9,924 bases of DNA from an uncultured Porphyromonadaceae bacterium (GCA_947174155.1 CAMWHX010000023.1:1-9924), one strand, 5' to 3'; counted from the stretch's first letter, positions 1-7,906 are shown. A program made the numbers and translations. The notes: generated by a model from the sequence alone, not told the origin.

Positions 1-136
1 CCTTCTTTTCCCCCGTGAGCCGCCAGTGGACATATCCGGCCAGCGTGGGCAGGTGGGCGCTATCCGTTCCATGGGGTGCTCCGTGGCGGAGGGCCGGGTC
101 CAGGTGGGCGCGGCCCCACCGCTGGGGCTGTCGCAC
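1..136 (-). pseudogene. FGGY-family carbohydrate kinase fragment, N-terminus missing, runs off the window
   Basis: Reading the minus strand in the frame whose codons begin at 136, 133 and so on gives an uninterrupted peptide that includes [10 protein letters not shown] and ends in [15 protein letters not shown] at the window edge. The block TLAGYVHW(R/K)LTG is typical of the middle of FGGY sugar kinases (ribulokinase/xylulokinase-like), where it normally precedes a GDASGMFP-type stretch that would lie outside the window. A normal protein would have well over 100 residues before this point, including the first half of the ATP-binding fold. Here the upstream sequence is the 3' end of the porin gene instead. 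The only in-frame start I see near the left end of the homology is GTG at 136. Third codon positions are almost all G or C, richer than in the neighbours, so the reading frame itself looks constrained. Either the gene was truncated by a rearrangement or the sequence is an assembly join. The family call is by motif memory only. Confidence 0.55.
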
Positions 137-162
137 CTCTCTGTAGTCGGGTGAATGCCGGG

Positions 163-1344
163 TCAGAAGACGGGCATCTGCCAGATGAAGCCGCAGGAGA
201 GACGATTGGTATTGTAGTCGTGGTTGGCGGAGTTGATCTCGAAGGCGCGGCCGCTGTATTTGTAGTCGCGTCCTACGTAGGTCAGGAAGAAGTGGAGGTT
301 ACGGTCCTGAAGGGGGTAGAACTCGATGCCGCCGATGTAGCCCCAGGAGGTGCGGTAGTTGCCGGATTTGAGCTCGACGGGTCCGGCAGTACCGGCGATG
401 GTGGCTCCCTTGCCGAGACCGGCGGTCTCATACATCACCTTGGCGAAGATGTTCCACTTCGGTGCGATACGGTAGTTGAGATGCCATACAAATGACATAT
501 AGTCCGCCTTCTTCTGGTTGAAGCCGTTGTCGGCGCCGATAATCTCGGTCATGATACCCTTACGGTCTATACCTTCGATAGAATACATCCAGTCGAAGTA
601 GGCGCCAAACTTGTCATAGCTGAAATCATTGCCAAGCGCGAAGTAGTACATATTCTTGGACTCCGGCTCGCGCATCACGGATGCTGACCAGCGGGTCTTG
701 TACCAGTCGGTCACGGTGCCGTTCCAGTTGAGGGTGTAGACCATGGGGAACTTGCAGGGACGGTAGTTTCCATACATCTCCTCCGACGGACCGTTGATGG
801 CGTTGAGCATCTGGAACTGCAACTGCTGGCGGGAGTTGAAGTTATAGGCGATGTTGACACCCGACATGAAGTTGGTCATGTAGTCGACCATGTCGGAATA
901 CTGGTATATCTCGATGGGATTAAGGTCAAACTCGATACCTCCGTAGGCAGCACACTGCTTACCGAGGAAGAACTGCCACTTGTCGAGCTTCACGCCGATG
1001 CCGGCGATGTCGATGCTGCGCCAGAGGTTGTCGCGATAGCCATTGGTGTCATCACCCTTGTTGACGCGCTGGCGGTAGCGGTAGCTCAGCCAGTCGTTGA
1101 TGTCACCGCGAAACTCGATGCGGAACTGCTTCATCTGGAATTTGCCACCCTCGAACTGGCTGCCGGTCCAGTTGGTCTCGAAGTCACCATGCATGTTGAA
1201 ATACATGTTGAACTTATCGGTCTTCTTCTCAATCTTGGCTACGGTCTCGATAAGGCCTTGCTCATCGGTGGTGTAGTTCTGCTGTGCCTGCGCGCCGAAA
1301 GCGACAGCGGCGAGGGCTAAGAAAGCGGGGATGTATTGTTTCAT
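163..1344 (-). CDS. Outer-membrane porin, phosphate-selective porin O/P-like
   Basis: This predicted 393-residue outer-membrane beta-barrel protein would let small solutes diffuse into the periplasm. It starts with a clear signal peptide ([20 protein letters not shown], cleavage before QQN). A short segment that may be coiled ([13 protein letters not shown]) follows, then alternating aromatic/polar strands such as WQFFLGKQ and LQFQMLNA. It ends in Phe (IWQMPVF), the usual C-terminal aromatic of barrel proteins inserted by the BAM machinery. The pattern resembles Bacteroidales PorO/P-type porins, but the substrate cannot be read from sequence. In-frame ATGs also occur at 1359 and 1356, which would add MMDFC. 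I prefer 1344 because MKQYI gives the classic signal-peptide start, although a CTAATCTC motif lies just before the 1359 start. The gene is last in a row with dcu and ansB, 121 bases after ansB, so a role in amino-acid or dicarboxylate uptake is plausible but inferred. Confidence 0.82.
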   Translation of the reverse strand: MKQYIPAFLALAAVAFGAQAQQNYTTDEQGLIETVAKIEKKTDKFNMYFNMHGDFETNWTGSQFEGGKFQMKQFRIEFRGDINDWLSYRYRQRVNKGDDTNGYRDNLWRSIDIAGIGVKLDKWQFFLGKQCAAYGGIEFDLNPIEIYQYSDMVDYMTNFMSGVNIAYNFNSRQQLQFQMLNAINGPSEEMYGNYRPCKFPMVYTLNWNGTVTDWYKTRWSASVMREPESKNMYYFALGNDFSYDKFGAYFDWMYSIEGIDRKGIMTEIIGADNGFNQKKADYMSFVWHLNYRIAPKWNIFAKVMYETAGLGKGATIAGTAGPVELKSGNYRTSWGYIGGIEFYPLQDRNLHFFLTYVGRDYKYSGRAFEINSANHDYNTNRLSCGFIWQMPVF

Positions 1345-1421
1345 ACAGAAATCCATCATAGAGATTAGTTAGTAGATATTAGTAGTGGAGATCAGATGAG
1401 GGAGTATAAAAGAATCCGTCA

Positions 1422-1451
1422 GAGACACCCGGGTATTGCTACGAGTGTCTC
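1422..1451 (-). terminator. Hairpin between ansB and the porin gene; possible weak terminator or processing site
   Basis: GAGACAC at 1422-1428 pairs perfectly with GTGTCTC at 1445-1451, with a possible inner GTA/TAC stem. On the minus strand the hairpin is followed after about eight bases by TTCTTTTA, which is not a clean U tract. It lies 15 bases past the ansB stop codon. It could reduce read-through into the porin gene or stabilise the upstream message. Which of these applies is unknown. Confidence 0.35.
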
Positions 1452-1465
1452 CGGCGGAAATATCA

Positions 1466-2524
1466 TCAATACTGCTCGAAGTACTGCTGGATCTTCTTCC
1501 AGTCCTTGGTCTTGGTCAGGGCGAGCATCAGGAGGACGCGGGCCTTCTGGGGATTGAGCTCCTCGGAGGCTACGAACTCATACTTGTTGTCATCCACTTC
1601 ACCGTTGAGAGTCGTAGGACCTGTCGGCACACGGCTGGAGCGAACCACCACGATACCCTTCTTGCGTGCATCGAGCAGCTTGGGGAGGAGGTTCTTGTGG
1701 AAATTACCGTTGCCTACACCGGCGTGAACCACACCCTCGTAACCATTATTGAGGAAGGGATCCATCACGTCAGCCTCCACGTTGGAGTAGCTGTAGACGA
1801 TACCGACCTTAGGGAGCTTCTTCAGACCTGTCACGTCAAACTCGGAATTGACAGTGTGGCGCTTGAGGGAAAGGCCGTTGTAATAGACCTTACCGTCATG
1901 GATATAACCCAGCGCACCGAAATCGGGAGCCTGGAAAGTCTCGACGCTGACAGTGTTCATCTTCTGGGTGGCGTGAGCACCGAGGATGAGTCCGTTCATG
2001 GCAATCAGTACACCCTTGCCTGAAGATTCCTTACCGGCAGCAGCGGTCACGACAGCGTTGTAGAGGTTCAGGGGGCCGTCAGCGCTGATAGCGGTCGAGG
2101 GACGCATGGCGCCTGTCAGCACCACGGGCTTCTCACTCTTGACGGTGAGATTGAGGAAGTATGCTGTCTCCTCCATAGTGTCGGTGCCGTGAGTGATGAC
2201 GATACCGTCCACGTCACCGGCGAGGAGCTCGTTGATACGGTTGGCGAGTGTCAGCCACACGTCATCAGTCATATCCTGCGAGCCTATGCTCACGATCTGC
2301 TCACCGGTCACGTCGGCGATATCGTTGATCTGAGGCACGGCCTCCAGCAGGGAGCTGATGGCCACCTGGCCGGCGGAATAGTTGGTCTTGGTGGAGCTTG
2401 CACCGGCACCGGCGATTGTGCCGCCGGTAGCGAGGATGTGGATCTTGGGCTTGGCGGCCGTCATTGTGGCTACGCCGCATACTGCCAGCATGATAAGCAG
2501 TACGAGATTACTGAGTCTTTTCAT
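1466..2524 (-). CDS. ansB: Type II (periplasmic) L-asparaginase
   Basis: The enzyme hydrolyses L-asparagine to L-aspartate and ammonia. The 352-residue protein has a signal peptide (positive MKR, hydrophobic core LVLLIMLAVCGVA, cleavage near residue 24), so the mature enzyme should be periplasmic. It then follows the E. coli AnsB layout without gaps of note. The first active-site motif ILATGGTIAG has the nucleophilic Thr at residue 36. Tyr49 follows in TNYS and Ser82 in GSQDM. The second motif THGTDTMEET has Thr114 and Asp115, and a Lys near 165 probably completes the triad. GAMRPST, AGVGNGN, VVRSSRVPTG and NPQKARVLL are all recognisable, and the C-terminus IQQYFEQY mirrors the E. coli end. 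All catalytic residues expected for the family are present. It lies 60 bases after the dcu gene on the same strand and is probably co-transcribed, so the aspartate it makes could be taken up by that carrier. Confidence 0.96.
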   Translation of the reverse strand: MKRLSNLVLLIMLAVCGVATMTAAKPKIHILATGGTIAGAGASSTKTNYSAGQVAISSLLEAVPQINDIADVTGEQIVSIGSQDMTDDVWLTLANRINELLAGDVDGIVITHGTDTMEETAYFLNLTVKSEKPVVLTGAMRPSTAISADGPLNLYNAVVTAAAGKESSGKGVLIAMNGLILGAHATQKMNTVSVETFQAPDFGALGYIHDGKVYYNGLSLKRHTVNSEFDVTGLKKLPKVGIVYSYSNVEADVMDPFLNNGYEGVVHAGVGNGNFHKNLLPKLLDARKKGIVVVRSSRVPTGPTTLNGEVDDNKYEFVASEELNPQKARVLLMLALTKTKDWKKIQQYFEQY

Positions 2525-2584
2525 AAATTCCCTATAAGTGGTTTATATTCAGTGTATTAACATTCTGACTATGTGTTTGCGCCA

Positions 2585-3883
2585 TCAATAAAGCTGTATG
2601 AGCAGCAGCCCAGTGACAATGGCTACGACAGTAGCTACCATGCCGGGCATCATAAACGAGTGGTTGAGCAGATACTTGCCTATCCTCGTCGTGCCGGTAC
2701 GGTCGAAGTTAATGGCCGCCACGAGGGTCGGATAGTTGGGGAGGAAGAAGTAGCCGTTCACGGCGGGGAAGAGGGCGATAAGCATCATGGGATTCATCCC
2801 CAGTACGATACCCAGAGGCATGATGGCACGCACTGTGGCTGCCTGGCTGTAAAGGAGTATCGACATCACGAAGAGGGCGACGGCGAAGAGCCAGGGCATC
2901 TCGGTGACGAGACCCTTGACACCCTCGGTGAGGACGGTGAGGTTGCCGTGGATGAAGGTGTCACCCATCCAGGCGATACCGAAGATGGCGATCACGGCCT
3001 GCATACCGGCGATGAAGACGCTGCCCTGAGTGGGGGCGATACCGTTGGTACGCGACACTATAAGGATAATGGCACAGGTCGAGAGCATCAGGATCTCGAT
3101 GAGCTCAGGCATTCCCATCGGAGTGCCGTTGAAAACCGGTCGCATAGATGGGATGGAACCGAATACCACGATGAGAGCCGTAGAGAGGATGAAGAGCACC
3201 ACCGACAGCTTGGCCTGCCACGGAGTGCGGATCTCATTGATAACCTTCTTGTTTTCAGTAATCATACCGGCTTCCACGCGACGCAGATATTCGGGATCCT
3301 CCATCAGTTCCTTACCGACGCGCTTACTCAGGAAAGCACCGATTAGGACACCTACCAGTGTGGCCGGTATGGTGATCTTGATAATATCGAAGAGAGTGAT
3401 ATGGAAATCGGTCAGCAGTCCGAGCAAAGCCACTGTAGCCGCTGAGATGGGGCTCGCGGTGATGGCCTGCTGCGAGGCTATGACGGCTATGCCGAGCGGA
3501 CGCTCAGGGCGTATCTTGGTCTCGCGTGCCACCTCGGCGATGACCGGGAGCACGGAGTAGGCTACGTGGCCCGTACCGGCTACGAAAGTGAAGAAGTAGG
3601 TCACCAGGGGGCTGAGGATAGTAACCTGAGAGGGATTCTTGCGCAGCATTTTTTCTGCGAGGCGCACCAGATAGTCAAGACCACCCGCAGCCTGCATAGC
3701 GGCAGCGGCGGAGATGACAGCGGCGATCATCAGCATCACGTCTATGGGAACCTCGCCCGGCTCCAGACCAAAGACGAAGACCAGTATGGCTATACCTACA
3801 CCACCCATCACACCCAGGCCTATACCTCCCAGGCGTGCACCCACGATGATGGCAGCCAGCACAAACAGCAATTGGATTATCAT
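2585..3883 (-). CDS. dcuB: Anaerobic C4-dicarboxylate transporter, DcuA/DcuB family
   Basis: This inner-membrane carrier exchanges or takes up C4-dicarboxylates (fumarate, malate, aspartate) against succinate during anaerobic growth. The 432-residue protein matches the family's usual length and is hydrophobic throughout, with roughly ten or more membrane segments. Family signatures are visible: GARLGGIGLGVMGGVG at residues 15-30, then LEPGEVPIDVMLMI, AAGGLDYLV, EKMLRKNP, VAGTGHVAYSVLPVI and SQQAITASPISAA. The mix resembles both E. coli DcuA (GGLDYLV, ITASPISAA) and DcuB (VFVFGLEPG, GTGHV), so the choice of A or B is not certain. Bacteroidales homologues are usually labelled dcuB. It is the first gene of the dcu-ansB-porin group. 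The start at 3883 is the only sensible one, because MIIQLLFVLAAIIVGARLGG begins right at the first membrane segment. A palindrome at 3917-3936 lies 33 bases upstream and may control it. Confidence 0.93.
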   Translation of the reverse strand: MIIQLLFVLAAIIVGARLGGIGLGVMGGVGIAILVFVFGLEPGEVPIDVMLMIAAVISAAAAMQAAGGLDYLVRLAEKMLRKNPSQVTILSPLVTYFFTFVAGTGHVAYSVLPVIAEVARETKIRPERPLGIAVIASQQAITASPISAATVALLGLLTDFHITLFDIIKITIPATLVGVLIGAFLSKRVGKELMEDPEYLRRVEAGMITENKKVINEIRTPWQAKLSVVLFILSTALIVVFGSIPSMRPVFNGTPMGMPELIEILMLSTCAIILIVSRTNGIAPTQGSVFIAGMQAVIAIFGIAWMGDTFIHGNLTVLTEGVKGLVTEMPWLFAVALFVMSILLYSQAATVRAIMPLGIVLGMNPMMLIALFPAVNGYFFLPNYPTLVAAINFDRTGTTRIGKYLLNHSFMMPGMVATVVAIVTGLLLIQLY

Positions 3884-3916
3884 TTCGACTGGTATCTTGT
3901 TTAAGGTATTTAGTTT

Positions 3917-3936
3917 CTGTTAATATAACTTAACAG
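3917..3936 (-). promoter_or_regulatory. Perfect palindrome ahead of the dcu-ansB-porin group; candidate operator
   Basis: CTGTTAA and TTAACAG form a perfect 7-base inverted repeat around a 6-base AT-rich centre, 33 bases before the dcu start codon and downstream of the terminator of the 1235-residue protein's gene. The GTTAA-N6-TTAAC core has the size of a Crp/Fnr-type dimer site, but it does not match the consensus of Crp (TGTGA-N6-TCACA) or Fnr (TTGAT-N4-ATCAA). The stem is too weak and lacks a U tract for a terminator. I found no convincing TAnnTTTG box nearby. Confidence 0.4.
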
Positions 3937-3961
3937 ATAGCCTATTTGTTCTGTCCGACCC

Positions 3962-4012
3962 GGAAATATATACAAGACGCCGGCAGTGCGCGAGGATGCG
4001 ACTGCCGGCGTC
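3962..4012 (-). terminator. Intrinsic terminator of the 1235-residue protein gene
   Basis: GACGCCGGCAGT (3976-3987) and ACTGCCGGCGTC (4001-4012) are a perfect 12-base inverted repeat with a 13-base loop that can add a further CGC/GCG stem. On the minus strand the stem is followed by TTGTATATATTT, an imperfect U-rich tail. It begins 27 bases past the stop codon of the upstream gene and before the dcu leader, so it should insulate the two transcription units. Confidence 0.78.
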
Positions 4013-4038
4013 AGTTGTGTATAGAAGTATTGTCTAAA

Positions 4039-7000
4039 TCAATGCATGTAGATGCGGGCTGTATGAACGCGGCCGTCTGCCGCTGTCGCTGTGGCGATCA
4101 CCGGGCCGTACAGGGATCCGTTGGTCAGCTCGATACCGGACGTGCTGTAAATGCGTACTCCCTCTGTCGAGCCGCCGAAGAGTATGCGTCCGTCGACTGC
4201 AGTGAAGCCCTCGGTCACCTCGACGCTCTCCACACCGGAAAGTTCGGGGAGATAGGGAGTGCGTACGGCGTTGACCACATGTCCGTCTGTACCGTCGATG
4301 AGGGCCACCACTACACGACACTTCTCCGGATCGGCACCGGCGGGGAGGGTGAGATATGTGGTGGCCTTCTGTACCTCTCCGGCCTTCATGGAGTAGGGTA
4401 AGACACCGCTCTCTCCATAGAAGGATGTGCCGGCGATGGTGCGGGCTACGTCGTGATAGTCGCAGTAAACGCTGCGTCCGGCCGTACGCCAGTCGCCGAA
4501 GAGGGGGTCACTCTGGCCATCGAGATAGTTGGTCTGACGACCTGTGAGGCCATCCTCGGTAAGTATTATCAGCAGGTTGTAGGCCACATCGTCGCTCGTC
4601 AGGGCGAGGGCTGCCTCAACATCTACGCTCACCAGTCCGTTGTCAGCGACTGTGACACCGGCCACCTCGATCGAGGCGTAGGCGGGGGTTTCAAGCTCGA
4701 TAGCGACCATGTCGGCAAAGGTCTCGTCGCCGGCCTCGGAACTCAGACTGTAAGTGCCGGTGACGGAACTCAGGCTGATCGGAAAGGCGACGCGTGCGCG
4801 ACGGTTGACACGTCCCGAGGGGTATCCGCCGAGGTTCAGGAAGGCATCGTAGGAGTCGAAGGCATAGGTGTCACCGTTGTGGATGCACACGGGGACCACC
4901 TGCTCGCCATACATCTTATCGAGTTCCTCCAGAGCTATGACTCCCTGCGGACAGTAGCCGCACCAGGAGCCCGTGCCCTCCTCGATCAGCACTCGCTTGG
5001 TGACATTCATCGCTAAGTTGGCCACGGTGCCGGCCACACTCTGGTGCTCATCGTCAAGGGCGATGGTGATGGTGTAGGGTGTCACGCCTCCGAGAGCGGG
5101 GAGGAGAGGCTTGTCGAAGATGATGTCAAACGACTTGCCGGTCTCGGATGTCAGCTCGAAGCTCTTGCTGTCCGACTGCTCACCGTCGGCGGTCTGCCAA
5201 GAGGCTTCGACACGCTGCCAGTCGCGGTCACCGAGGAGCTCGACGTGGACGCTCACAGGGACCTCATCGGCCAGGGCGACAGTGGCGGGGGTAGTGCTCT
5301 GCAATGTGAAGTCACCGTCGTAGACCACGGCTATATCATCCACGAAGAGGGCACTCTGGTTAGTGTTGTCGTTGATGAAGGCAATATAGACATTCTTACC
5401 CTTGAACTGTGCGAGACTCAGGGAGTTGTCGCGCCAGTCGCCGGCAAGGAGATTCTCCTGCATACCGGGATCCTGAACCTCGTCATAGATAATGGTGCCC
5501 TCACTCTTCATGCGCTCGACTGTGTTCTTGTCAAGCGATCCGAGGATCTCGTCACTCTCCCAGACGAGGACTTTCAGACGGTCAGTATAGCGCCCCAGAT
5601 GGCTCTGAGACTTGAAGTTTAGGCGATACCACTCGCTGTCGATGACCAGACGCGGGATGACGAGCCAGTCATCGGAGGTGCCACCACCCTGATAGCGGGA
5701 GTGGGAGGCGGCGCAATAATCGTAATCGGTCTCGTCGCGCACGGAGAAGTTCCAGGGGGTGTTGTCATTGTCAAATCCCCAGTCCTGCATGTCGACCACG
5801 GGGGGGAGATGATCCCCCTCGTATAGGAGGAAATTACTCAGAGACTCGTTGGGTGAACTGAAATCGTCGAAGAAGAGTGCGCCCGGCACACCTCCGCCGG
5901 GGATGAAGGACCCGCGATAACTGAGTCGTATCTCGGGGTTGGGGCAATTGCCGGTCAGGTCGGTGATGACACCTTCCGGGATGACCACCTCATACTCCTT
6001 GCCCTGATTCAGACGGCGTGTAGCAGCCGGGTAGGCTCTCACTGAGTTGTCGACAGCCGAGAGAACGAGGGGACACAGCGGTGTGGAAGCCCCCTTCTCA
6101 TAGAGCTGACCGGTCACGTTGCCGGTGAGGGTGAAGGTATCGAAGTCCATCGTCACCATGTTATAGGAGCCCAGTTCGATGACAGCAGAGTCTTCGCGCG
6201 GGGTCACGCCGAGGGGTATCATTGGGGTGTCGGCGCGTCCCTGCAAGGTCCAGCTGATGGCAGGGCTCTTGCTGGCAGCGTTGCGACCGCCAAACATACC
6301 CTCGGGGAGACTGACGGTGTAGGTCTTACCCTCTTCGAGCATGGTGACGGGGAACTCGATGGTCCAGGTGTTACCCTGACGCCACTTCGTGCCGGAGGAG
6401 AGGGCTATGACCTCACCGTCGCAGATCAGCGAGGCCTGCACATCCCTGACCGGAGTGGCGCTTGACGTAAACTGCATCATCACACTCTCCAATCGGCTCA
6501 GACGTGTGCCCTGCGGGGGGAAGGGTGTCCAGTCCTGAAGGAGATTGATCCCGTTGGCCGCCTCCTTCAAGGGGATGGGGAGAGTCACGGAGTAGGCGTA
6601 GAGGCGGGGCTGGGTCTGACCCAGGAGGGTGCGACCATCGGCGGAGATATCGAAGAGGAATCCGTCATAGAATCCGTCGTGGCCTGTAGCCTCCCAGAAG
6701 TCGATACCATATTTCTGCTTCACGAGTTTGTCGATGGGGACAGTGATCCCATCTTCGAGGGCGGGTATCGAGCCGCCGTAGCATGTGCCGTCATTATCGA
6801 TGATGGAGCCGCCTCCGACACCTCGCGTGAAGGTGCGAGTCGGGACATGGTAGATAGCGGGCTGGTGATAGTCGTCCCAACTGCCATCGGCGTTCCAGCG
6901 CGTCGACACGACGGAGCAGGAGACCCACTCTCCGCTATGGCTCATGGTGGCTCCGTCGACATAGGCCACGTTGCCCCCGGTGATATCATCGTCGGCTATC

Positions 7001-7746
7001 CACTCCCAGGTGGCGTCATCTACATGATAGATTATATATGAGCATCCCCATCCGGGATAGTTGTGGTCAACTCCGGCCAGGACGGTCTTACCATCGCCCG
7101 ACACCTTGAAGAAGGCTACGTTGGGAGTCTGCCCCTTAGCCTTGTGTTCATCATAGTCGGACCGGTCGATAATATGACGCTCGAGCATCTCCTCGTAGGT
7201 CGGGAGCTGCCCGATTTCCAGGAGTTTGCCATCGCGCCAGATGAGGGGTTTGAACGCCGTGAAACTCAGCCCGATCCAACCGACCACTGTATGGCCGTCG
7301 GCTGAGACGGAATAGGCGGCGCCACTGTATCCTCTGGAATTCTTGGGAAATTCCAGGTCATGCCACTCACCGTCCTTGTAGTAGGCGGGAAACCAGTCGA
7401 CCATGCCGACCATCATTTCGCCGTCATCGGTGATATCATAGGAGGCTGCGACGGAGCCGGGATATTTACTCAGGTCTATGGGGAGGGACTCTATCTCACC
7501 GGTGGAGAGATTCAGACGACGAGGCACGCAGTCCACTTCGGCATAGTCCGGAGTCTTGTAGGTGGCCCATAATCCATTATCCGACATACCGGAGACGAAG
7601 CCGTCGGCAAAGGTGTAGCCGAAGACTTTGGCGTCGCCGGTATCAGTGGAATAAAGGGACACGGGCAGCGTAGCTCCAATAGCCGTCGCGGAGGCGGTCA
7701 GGGCGAGGAGAGCGAGCATTTGCCCTAAGGGGTGATTTGGTCTCAT
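4039..7746 (-). CDS. Large secreted multidomain protein: beta-propeller-like repeats, cleaved-adhesin/choice-of-anchor J domain, Omp28-like thioredoxin-fold domain
   Basis: This 1235-residue protein has an N-terminal signal sequence (MRPNHPLGQMLALLALTASATA). Residues about 40-390 carry repeats of the form (D/S)(I/V)S(A/G)DG-TV-G, clearest at 104, 146, 214 and 366, which resemble HAF/TolB-like propeller blades. Residues about 405-615 look like two Ig-like beta-sandwich modules. Residues about 624-810 match the cleaved-adhesin/choice-of-anchor J pattern: FFDDFSS near the start, SDDWLVIPRL, and LFVDDIAVVYDG at the end. From about 915 comes an Omp28-type thioredoxin-like domain with EEGTGSWCGYCPQG, whose CxxC is C929/C932. 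The last 50-60 residues (VRIYSTSGIE ... ARIYMH) look like a diverged type IX secretion sorting tail. The protein is therefore probably extracellular or surface-attached, but its ligand and function are unknown. It stands alone, with a candidate promoter upstream at 7807-7840 and a hairpin terminator behind. Domain borders are estimates by eye. Confidence 0.85.
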   Translation of the reverse strand: MRPNHPLGQMLALLALTASATAIGATLPVSLYSTDTGDAKVFGYTFADGFVSGMSDNGLWATYKTPDYAEVDCVPRRLNLSTGEIESLPIDLSKYPGSVAASYDITDDGEMMVGMVDWFPAYYKDGEWHDLEFPKNSRGYSGAAYSVSADGHTVVGWIGLSFTAFKPLIWRDGKLLEIGQLPTYEEMLERHIIDRSDYDEHKAKGQTPNVAFFKVSGDGKTVLAGVDHNYPGWGCSYIIYHVDDATWEWIADDDITGGNVAYVDGATMSHSGEWVSCSVVSTRWNADGSWDDYHQPAIYHVPTRTFTRGVGGGSIIDNDGTCYGGSIPALEDGITVPIDKLVKQKYGIDFWEATGHDGFYDGFLFDISADGRTLLGQTQPRLYAYSVTLPIPLKEAANGINLLQDWTPFPPQGTRLSRLESVMMQFTSSATPVRDVQASLICDGEVIALSSGTKWRQGNTWTIEFPVTMLEEGKTYTVSLPEGMFGGRNAASKSPAISWTLQGRADTPMIPLGVTPREDSAVIELGSYNMVTMDFDTFTLTGNVTGQLYEKGASTPLCPLVLSAVDNSVRAYPAATRRLNQGKEYEVVIPEGVITDLTGNCPNPEIRLSYRGSFIPGGGVPGALFFDDFSSPNESLSNFLLYEGDHLPPVVDMQDWGFDNDNTPWNFSVRDETDYDYCAASHSRYQGGGTSDDWLVIPRLVIDSEWYRLNFKSQSHLGRYTDRLKVLVWESDEILGSLDKNTVERMKSEGTIIYDEVQDPGMQENLLAGDWRDNSLSLAQFKGKNVYIAFINDNTNQSALFVDDIAVVYDGDFTLQSTTPATVALADEVPVSVHVELLGDRDWQRVEASWQTADGEQSDSKSFELTSETGKSFDIIFDKPLLPALGGVTPYTITIALDDEHQSVAGTVANLAMNVTKRVLIEEGTGSWCGYCPQGVIALEELDKMYGEQVVPVCIHNGDTYAFDSYDAFLNLGGYPSGRVNRRARVAFPISLSSVTGTYSLSSEAGDETFADMVAIELETPAYASIEVAGVTVADNGLVSVDVEAALALTSDDVAYNLLIILTEDGLTGRQTNYLDGQSDPLFGDWRTAGRSVYCDYHDVARTIAGTSFYGESGVLPYSMKAGEVQKATTYLTLPAGADPEKCRVVVALIDGTDGHVVNAVRTPYLPELSGVESVEVTEGFTAVDGRILFGGSTEGVRIYSTSGIELTNGSLYGPVIATATAADGRVHTARIYMH

Positions 7747-7806
7747 GTGGAGATTAGCTGATTTGTCTGGTTGATATGTTATCGCATGGAGGGTATGGTA
7801 AAACCT

Positions 7807-7840
7807 TAAAGCATACGATCATTGCGCGAATTTAATCAAA
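7807..7840 (-). promoter_or_regulatory. Candidate Bacteroidota-type promoter for the 1235-residue protein gene
   Basis: On the minus strand TTTG (7840-7837) is followed after 21 bases by TATGCTTTA (7815-7807), close to the TTTG-N19-21-TAnnTTTG pattern of the Bacteroidota primary sigma factor but with one extra base inside the -7 box. It would give a leader of roughly 50-55 bases. The surrounding stretch is the AT-rich divergent region between this gene and pheS. Confidence 0.35.
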
Positions 7841-7888
7841 AAATTTCAAGTTATAGACTGCAAAGGCCGAAAATCGGATTTTTTTCAT

Positions 7889-7896
7889 TAATTTTG
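7889..7896 (+). promoter_or_regulatory. Candidate -7 box of the pheS-nth promoter
   Basis: TAATTTTG at 7889-7896 fits the Bacteroidota -7 consensus TAnnTTTG exactly and would start transcription near 7902, about 40 bases before the pheS ATG. I see no TTTG at the expected -33 distance, so only half of the promoter is supported. The rest of the 7747-7944 intergenic region holds no gene. Confidence 0.4.
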
Positions 7897-7906
7897 CTTT
7901 TGAAAA

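Noticed and set aside
113..128. GCCCC/GGGGC hairpin downstream of the porin gene as a terminator
   Set aside because: No U tract follows on the minus strand, and the bases are accounted for by the codons of the kinase-like peptide.
76..495. Plus-strand open frame of 139 codons overlapping the porin 3' end
   Set aside because: Gly/Val-rich composition typical of an antisense shadow. The opposite strand is clearly coding for the porin and, left of it, the kinase-like peptide.
3917..3936. The dcu palindrome as a standard Fnr or Crp site
   Set aside because: Half-sites and spacing do not match TTGAT-N4-ATCAA or TGTGA-N6-TCACA, so it is listed only as an unassigned candidate operator.
1436..5622. 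Several long plus-strand open frames opposite ansB, dcu and the 1235-residue protein
   Set aside because: They lack family motifs, have biased His/Gly/Asp-rich composition, and are explained by the GC-rich third positions of the real minus-strand genes.
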